Shown: piece after piece, positions 6,311 to 10,617 of the stretch
Layout of the letters: every line of letters begins with the position of its first letter
Numbering within the stretch: position 1 is the stretch's first letter
Origin: Bacteroidales bacterium UBA1064
GTDB taxonomy: Bacteria > Bacteroidota > Bacteroidia > Bacteroidales > Tenuifilaceae
NCBI GenBank assembly: GCA_002316235.1
Contig: DCDD01000174.1
Span: forward strand, 1 to 10,617
Direction of reading: 5' to 3'
Length of the DNA stretch: 10,617 nucleotides
Translations under genes and position numbers: made by a program
Notes under the pieces: generated by a model
Database searches by the model: none
What the model was told of the DNA's origin: nothing
What the model saw: the letters and a program-made list of their open reading frames with translations, nothing else

Positions 6311-7681
6311 CTAAACGTTATGCCCACCAAAGTAGCCGTAAAAGCGGGCAATCGTATCGATACCATTGAAAAACTGGTGGAGCGAAAAATTTTCGTTAGG
6401 GGAATGAATGGCATCCGATTCAAGACCAAAGCCGATGAGTAGGGATTTTACGCCCAAAATCTGTTCAAAAGTGCTGACAATTGGAATACTTCCCCCACTT
6501 CTGAAAGGAATGGGCTTTTTGCCATATACATCCTCAATTGCCAGGCTGGCGGCAAGGTAAGCGGGTGTTGTGATTGGAGCCATATAGGCCTGTCCACCAT
6601 GATGGATATTTACTTTCACCTTAACGGATTTGGGCGCCAGGGATTCAAAGTAATCCTTAAAAAGCAAGGCAACTTTATTGTAGTCCTGGTTAGGGACAAG
6701 ACGCATAGAAATTTTAGCAAAAGCTTTTGATGGCAGAACGGTTTTAGCGCCATTGCCCGTATAGCCGCTCCACATACCGTTCACGTCTAATGAGGGGCGA
6801 ATTCCTGTTCGTTCAATGGTGGAAAATCCAACTTCGCCATGAACATCGTCAATGTCAAGTGAGTTTTTATAGCCCTGAAGGTTGAAGGGAGCCCTGGCCA
6901 TTGCTGCCCTCTCTTCTGCGCTTACCTCCAGCACATCATCGTAAAAACCGGGTATTGTAATTCGGTTGTTTTCGTCATGGAGCGAAGCAATCATTTTGGC
7001 CAAAATAATGGCAGGGTTAGCTACTGCTCCACCAAAAAGTCCGGAATGCAAGTCGTTACTGGGTCCGGCTACCTCAACCTCAACATAAGCTAAGCCCCTT
7101 AGTCCAACGGTGATTGAGGGGGTATCGGGACCCATCATTGAGGTGTCTGAAATTAAAATGATATCGGATTTAAGCAGCTCCTTGTTATCGGCGCACCACT
7201 TCCCGAGGCTAACCGAGCCAACCTCCTCCTCCCCTTCGATCATAAATTTCACATTGCAGGGAAGGGAGTTGGTTTTTACCATAAGTTCAAAAGCTTTGGC
7301 ATGAATGAACGATTGTCCCTTGTCGTCGTTGGCACCCCGTGCCCAGATTTTACCATCACGAATCTGGGGTTCAAAAGGGTCTGAAATCCATTGCTCTAAC
7401 GGGTCAACGGGCATTACGTCGTAGTGGGCGTAAACCAAAACTGTGGGAAGAGCTTGGTTAATAATTTTTTCAGCATAAACCACAGGATTGCCTGCGGTAG
7501 GCATAACCACAGCCCTATCAGAACCAGCTTCTATAAGTGTTTTTTTCCAGTACTCAGCAGCTTTAAGCATGTCGACTTTATGCTCCGGCAGGGTGCTAAT
7601 GGATGGAATGCGAAGAAGCTCGAACAGTTCTTCCAAAAAGCGATTTTTATTGGCTTCAACATACGACTTTATGGTATCCAT
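6311..7681 (-). CDS. M20 family dinuclear zinc dipeptidase/carboxypeptidase
   Basis: This 456-residue cytosolic metallopeptidase belongs to the M20/M25/M40 family and is closest in layout to the dipeptidase branch that includes carnosinases (CNDP). The metal and catalytic residues can be read directly: His86 and Asp88 in VYAHYDVMPV, bridging Asp119 in GANDDKGQ, catalytic Glu152 and metal-binding Glu153 in EGEEEVGS, Asp179 in ISDTS, His212 in LHSGLFGG and His426 in AIHSPNE. The lid/dimerisation domain is inserted at about 195-370. No signal peptide is seen, so it probably finishes the breakdown of peptides already imported. The exact substrate cannot be read from the sequence. The ATG at 7679-7681 gives the usual N-terminus (MDTIKSYVEANKNRF). 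It starts 30 bp after the DUF3109 gene, with no terminator between, which suggests cotranscription from gpmI. Confidence 0.95.
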   Translation of the reverse strand: MDTIKSYVEANKNRFLEELFELLRIPSISTLPEHKVDMLKAAEYWKKTLIEAGSDRAVVMPTAGNPVVYAEKIINQALPTVLVYAHYDVMPVDPLEQWISDPFEPQIRDGKIWARGANDDKGQSFIHAKAFELMVKTNSLPCNVKFMIEGEEEVGSVSLGKWCADNKELLKSDIILISDTSMMGPDTPSITVGLRGLAYVEVEVAGPSNDLHSGLFGGAVANPAIILAKMIASLHDENNRITIPGFYDDVLEVSAEERAAMARAPFNLQGYKNSLDIDDVHGEVGFSTIERTGIRPSLDVNGMWSGYTGNGAKTVLPSKAFAKISMRLVPNQDYNKVALLFKDYFESLAPKSVKVKVNIHHGGQAYMAPITTPAYLAASLAIEDVYGKKPIPFRSGGSIPIVSTFEQILGVKSLLIGFGLESDAIHSPNENFSLHQFFNGIDTIARFYGYFGGHNV

Positions 7682-7711
7682 GGCAGGTAAAAGTATTGGT
7701 TTTTAATAATT

Positions 7712-8296
7712 TTAGCTGTCGGGTTGCCGGGCAGAAAGCAGCTTGCTTGCTTCTTCAAGCTGGTTGTAGAACTCCTTTCCGTAGGCACGCTCAATAGCAT
7801 CTCTTAAAAAACGGAAAACAGGCAGCCCTAACTTATCGCCCAACAAGCGTGCGGGGTCACATACCTTCCAGACATCGTAGTTAAGTGCGGTAAACGTGGC
7901 GTACTGTTTTACCCTAATTGGGTACAAATGGCACGAAATAGGCTTCTGAAAATCAATGCTTTTATTCCTCCATGCCTTCTCAATGGCACAACATGCGGCT
8001 CCATTTTCAAAAATAGCAAAGGCGCATTCCTTGTCTTCAACTAGAGGAGTAACCAGGTCGCCATCCAAATCAACCACAGAGACTCCATGCCCTTCAATGG
8101 TTTGCATGCCCTTTGCTGAAAGAAATGGCTTAATGGCTGGGAGCAAAATGTCAAGTAAGTCAGCCTCCTGTTGGGTAAGAGGTGCGCCCGATACCCCTTG
8201 GACACAGCATAAACCCTTGCAGGAAGCAATTTCGCAGCAAAACCTTTGGGTAAGTATTTCGCTGCTGACCACCTTGTCGTCAATCTGAATCATCAT
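7712..8296 (-). CDS. DUF3109 family cysteine-rich protein
   Basis: This 194-residue soluble protein of unknown function has ten cysteines. With the start at 8296 they sit at 20, 21, 26, 30 and 31 (FCCEIASCKGLCC), 91, 102, 103, 122 (KPISCHLYPIRV) and 146. The N-terminal C-x4-C-x3-CC cluster and the later KPxxCHLYP motif are typical of DUF3109, a relative of the YkgJ/UPF0153 group annotated as possible zinc- or iron-chelating proteins; the metal is not proven. I prefer the Met pair at 8291-8296 because MIQIDDKVVS is the usual start of Bacteroidota members. A GTG at 8318-8320 would add eight residues and overlap gpmI by 10 bp. The gene lies 14 bp after the gpmI stop and 30 bp before the M20 gene, so it is probably cotranscribed with both. 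Confidence 0.88.
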   Translation of the reverse strand: MMIQIDDKVVSSEILTQRFCCEIASCKGLCCVQGVSGAPLTQQEADLLDILLPAIKPFLSAKGMQTIEGHGVSVVDLDGDLVTPLVEDKECAFAIFENGAACCAIEKAWRNKSIDFQKPISCHLYPIRVKQYATFTALNYDVWKVCDPARLLGDKLGLPVFRFLRDAIERAYGKEFYNQLEEASKLLSARQPDS

Positions 8297-8310
8297 GTTG
8301 GCGGGGTGTG

Positions 8311-9834
8311 CTAGTGGCACAAAACCCTTCCGGTCATTTCCGGAGGAATAGTCAGCCCCATCAGGGTAAGAATGGTGGGTGCCACATCGGCCAGGACACC
8401 GCTATCAACAGCTTTGAACTTATCGGAAACCATGATAATGGGGACGGGATTAAGCGAATGGGCTGTGTTTGGCGAACCATCGGGATTAAGAGCATAGTCG
8501 GCGTTACCATGGTCGGCAATAATAATTACGTCATATCCGTTAGCCCTGGCCGTGCTAACAACCTCCCCGGCACAAGTATCAACCGTTTGAACGGCCTTTT
8601 GGATGGCCGTGTAAACGCCAGTGTGCCCCACCATGTCGCCATTAGCAAAGTTAAGGCAAATAAAGTCATGGGTTTGCTTTTTAAGCTCCTCCACAATGGC
8701 ATCCTTAACAAGAAACGCACTCATTTCGGGTTGCAAATCGTAGGTAGCCACCTTGGGCGAAGGGATAAGTATTCGGCTTTCGCCTTCAAACTCCTGCTCC
8801 CTCCCACCCGAGAAAAAGAAGGTAACGTGGGCATATTTTTCGGTTTCAGCAATGCGTAGCTGCTTCAGGCCATTAACAGAAACAACCTCGCCCAACGTGT
8901 TGATGAGGTTATCCTTCTCGTAAATAGCGTTCACATTTTTAAAAGTGTCGTCGTAGCGGGTAAGGGTAACGTAGTGAAGCGGAATGGTTTTCATTCCGAA
9001 ATCGGGCATATCCTTTTGAGTAAGGGCAATAGTAATCTCGCGCAGACGGTCGGTGCGGAAGTTAAAGCAGATAACTACATCGCCTTCGCGAATAAGGCCG
9101 ACAGGGTTTCCGTTCTCGTCAACCCTGACAATGGGCTTGATAAACTCATCGGTTACGCCCTCCCTGTATGATTCTTCAACAGCCTTAGCCATGTTGGTCG
9201 TGGGCTTGCCCTTTCCATGAACCATCAGGTCGTAACCCTCGCGAATGCGTTCCCAACGCTTGTCCCTGTCCATGGTGTAGTAGCGACCAACCAGCGAGGC
9301 GATAATCCCATTGCTAGTTTTTATATGGTTCTCGAGATTTCTGATAAAGCCCAGACCGCTTTGTGGGTCTGTATCGCGGCCATCGGTCAGAGCATGAATG
9401 AATACTCTTGACAGGCCATACTCCTTAGTAATATCAAGCAGGTTATACAAATGCTTATCGAGTGAGTGAACTCCGCCATCGGAAACCAGACCAATAAAGT
9501 GAACGCTAACATTATTACTCTTGGCGTAGCTAAGAGCCTCAACCAGCACGGGCATTTTGCTCAGCTTGTTTTCCTTAATATCCTTGTTTATCCGCACCAG
9601 ATCCTGGTAAACTATTCTACCAGCGCCAATGTTCAGGTGTCCAACCTCCGAATTTCCCATTTGGCCATCAGGTAGGCCAACGTTTTCACCACATGCCAGG
9701 AGCTGGGCGTTTGGGTAAGCTGCCGTTAGGGTATCAATATTTGGCGTTGGGGTGCTGTATATTACGTCCGATTTATCCTTATTTCCAATACCCCAGCCAT
9801 CAAGAATCATCAGTAAAACCTTTCCGTGTTTCAT
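8311..9834 (-). CDS. gpmI: 2,3-bisphosphoglycerate-independent phosphoglycerate mutase
   Basis: This cytosolic glycolytic and gluconeogenic enzyme interconverts 3- and 2-phosphoglycerate and needs Mn2+-type dinuclear metal. It has 507 residues, close to the usual 510 or so. The alkaline-phosphatase-like metal ligands are visible: Asp12 (LDGWG), nucleophile Ser62 (MGNSEVGHLNIGAGR), Asp400 and His404 (NGDMVGHTG), Asp441 and His442 (ADHGNAD) and His459 (NTAHSLNP). Phosphate and substrate residues His123 (GGVHS), Asp154/Arg153 (DGRDTDP), Arg184, Arg190, Arg260, Arg263 and Lys333 also appear in their usual contexts. The ATG at 9832-9834 gives the standard MKHGKVLLMILDGWG start. It is the first gene of a minus-strand run with the DUF3109 protein, the M20 dipeptidase and perhaps ddl. 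No anomaly was seen. Confidence 0.97.
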   Translation of the reverse strand: MKHGKVLLMILDGWGIGNKDKSDVIYSTPTPNIDTLTAAYPNAQLLACGENVGLPDGQMGNSEVGHLNIGAGRIVYQDLVRINKDIKENKLSKMPVLVEALSYAKSNNVSVHFIGLVSDGGVHSLDKHLYNLLDITKEYGLSRVFIHALTDGRDTDPQSGLGFIRNLENHIKTSNGIIASLVGRYYTMDRDKRWERIREGYDLMVHGKGKPTTNMAKAVEESYREGVTDEFIKPIVRVDENGNPVGLIREGDVVICFNFRTDRLREITIALTQKDMPDFGMKTIPLHYVTLTRYDDTFKNVNAIYEKDNLINTLGEVVSVNGLKQLRIAETEKYAHVTFFFSGGREQEFEGESRILIPSPKVATYDLQPEMSAFLVKDAIVEELKKQTHDFICLNFANGDMVGHTGVYTAIQKAVQTVDTCAGEVVSTARANGYDVIIIADHGNADYALNPDGSPNTAHSLNPVPIIMVSDKFKAVDSGVLADVAPTILTLMGLTIPPEMTGRVLCH

Positions 9835-9910
9835 ATCCTGTAAGTTATATTTTCATTTAAAACCACACACCAGGAACGTTTTCAGTAACCTTTATGTTCG
9901 TACACGACTA

Positions 9911-9918
9911 CAAAGTTA
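9911..9918 (-). promoter_or_regulatory. Candidate -7 element (TAACTTTG) for the gpmI operon
   Basis: On the minus strand TAACTTTG matches TAnnTTTG exactly and would give a leader of about 70 nt before the gpmI ATG. No clear TTG -33 box is found 19-23 bp further upstream, so the assignment rests on the -7 box alone. Confidence 0.45.
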
Positions 9919-10021
9919 CCCTTTTTTAATTGCCTTCGGCTAATGTTGGCTTATTATTGACCGGTTGTGGCGTAAACGTTTGAAAATTGTACTGACACCT
10001 ATCAGCTTACCCTGCTATTTG

Positions 10022-10051
10022 TTGAAAAATTAACCGTTCGTAGTAATTTTT
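10022..10051 (+). promoter_or_regulatory. Weak candidate promoter for the sensor gene
   Basis: TTG at 10022-10024 is followed after 19 bp by TAATTTTT (10044-10051), one base off TAnnTTTG. It would leave a leader of about 90 nt before the ATG at 10151. The surrounding DNA is AT-rich, so chance matches are likely. Confidence 0.25.
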
Positions 10052-10150
10052 TAATAATTTTATCCCAAATGATGAAAGGTTGTTATTGCCAGATTTAAAA
10101 ATCGAACGGAGCATATAAACCAAAGTCCATTAGAAACATAGCCCATAAAA

Positions 10151-10617
10151 ATGAACTTTTCTAGGAGTATTAAATCAACCAGCATAACCAAAAGGAGCAT
10201 CCCTCTGCTTACCACATTATTAATATTCACTTTTACTCTAGGCCATTCACAGATAATTACCACAGGATTGCCTGTAATGAAGCATTTCCGAAAAACTGAC
10301 TACAGGGCAGGCACGCAAAACTGGGGTATTTCGCAGGATAAACAAGGTTTTATGTATTTTGCCAATAACAATGGCCTGCTCCGGTTTGACGGGAATAGCT
10401 GGGATCTTTTCCCCATCCCCGGAAACAGCCTGGTTAGATCGGTGCTGTGTATAAACGACACCATTTATGTAGGGGCATTCGAGGAATTTGGCTACTACAC
10501 CTACAGTAATGGCAACGACCTTACCTATACTTCGCTCACCCAAAAAATTGCGGGAAAGGCGTGGGGAATAGATGAAGTTTGGAGAATTTACAAGTACAAC
10601 AACACCATTCTTTTTCA
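10151..10617 (+). CDS. N-terminus of a secreted or membrane propeller-sensor protein (probable ligand-binding sensor/LuxR-type regulator), 3' end cut by window
   Basis: I translated 155 residues from the first in-frame ATG (a TAG at 10139-10141 closes the frame upstream); it runs off the right edge. A signal peptide or N-terminal membrane segment is clear: basic residues to about 15, hydrophobic 17-30, possible cleavage near GHS/Q at 33-34. From about 53, AGTQNWGISQDKQGFMYFA and NGLLRFDGNSWDLF (74-87) are blades of a two-component-regulator-type (Reg_prop) beta-propeller. INDTIYVGAFEEFGYY follows at 101-116. This N-terminal pattern is typical of Bacteroidota sensors that continue with more propeller blades, a Y_Y_Y domain, a transmembrane helix and a LuxR-like helix-turn-helix (or histidine kinase) output; only the beginning is visible, so the output domain is inferred. 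It is divergent from gpmI, and what it regulates cannot be told from this window. Confidence 0.82.
   Translation, partial: MNFSRSIKSTSITKRSIPLLTTLLIFTFTLGHSQIITTGLPVMKHFRKTDYRAGTQNWGISQDKQGFMYFANNNGLLRFDGNSWDLFPIPGNSLVRSVLCINDTIYVGAFEEFGYYTYSNGNDLTYTSLTQKIAGKAWGIDEVWRIYKYNNTILF

Larger units (their letters stand above)
9835..10150. other. Divergent intergenic region between gpmI and the sensor gene
   Basis: This 316-bp stretch holds the candidate gpmI -7 box on the minus strand and a weaker candidate promoter on the plus strand. I see no RNA gene, terminator or credible small protein. A 9-codon reading frame (ATG at 10069, stop at 10096) and a 7-bp inverted pair (CCGTTCG at 10034-10040, CGAACGG at 10103-10109) are the only other patterns, and both are within chance expectation. 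Confidence 0.6.

Noticed and set aside
8297..8320. GTG start extending the DUF3109 gene into gpmI
   Set aside because: It adds residues not typical of the family; the Met pair at 8291-8296 gives the usual MIQIDD start without overlap.
8308..8859. 183-codon open frame on the plus strand
   Set aside because: It is fully antisense to gpmI, which has all its catalytic motifs; the translation shows no recognisable domain, and no promoter or ribosome site was seen.
10069..10098. Nine-codon open frame upstream of the sensor gene
   Set aside because: It is a possible leader peptide, but without a ribosome site, regulatory codon run or attenuator hairpin it is indistinguishable from chance.
7480..10274. 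15-bp direct repeat CCACAGGATTGCCTG at 7480-7494 and 10260-10274
   Set aside because: Both copies lie inside unrelated coding regions (M20 on minus, sensor on plus) with different flanks; one such match in 10 kb is plausible by chance.
10060..10543. Two overlapping minus-strand open frames opposite the sensor gene
   Set aside because: The plus strand encodes a clear signal peptide and propeller motifs; the minus frames show no coherent protein.

Overview
The window looks like ordinary chromosomal DNA of a member of the Bacteroidota, probably a Bacteroidales-type or related anaerobe or facultative anaerobe. The grounds are: a type III glutamine synthetase; an outer-membrane protein with the TPR / beta-propeller / CarboxypepD_reg-like / OmpA architecture of the type IX secretion component PorE; a DUF3109 cysteine-rich protein; the start of a propeller-sensor gene of the type that ends in Y_Y_Y and LuxR-like domains; and several upstream regions carrying the Bacteroidota -7 element TAnnTTTG. 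No phage, IS element, CRISPR array, tRNA or rRNA was seen.

Layout, left to right. (1) 1-1790, minus: a PorE-like OmpA-family protein, cut by the left edge inside its OmpA domain. (2) 2059-4251, minus: type III glutamine synthetase (glnN), with its own promoter and a convincing intrinsic terminator at 1911-1953. (3) 4252-4489: an AT-rich divergent promoter region. (4) 4490-5199, plus: a two-gene iron-sulfur module, namely a YjdI-like Fe-S domain fused to a CDGSH domain, followed after 2 bp by a small second CDGSH protein with an altered motif (CDCSH). (5) 5201-9834, minus: a probable operon read right to left, gpmI (phosphoglycerate mutase), a DUF3109 protein, an M20 family dipeptidase and ddl (D-Ala-D-Ala ligase). 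The ddl stop codon lies 1 bp from the stop of the converging CDGSH gene. (6) 9835-10150: a divergent intergenic region. (7) 10151 to the right edge, plus: the N-terminus of a secreted or periplasmic propeller-sensor protein, cut by the window end.

Most of the window is housekeeping: nitrogen assimilation (glnN), lower glycolysis (gpmI), peptidoglycan precursor synthesis (ddl) and peptide breakdown (M20). The least explained parts are the Fe-S pair, in which both CDGSH motifs depart from consensus and which is divergently paired with glutamine synthetase, and the DUF3109 protein embedded behind the metal-dependent mutase. I found no clear undescribed multi-gene system; the Fe-S pair is the best candidate for a second look.
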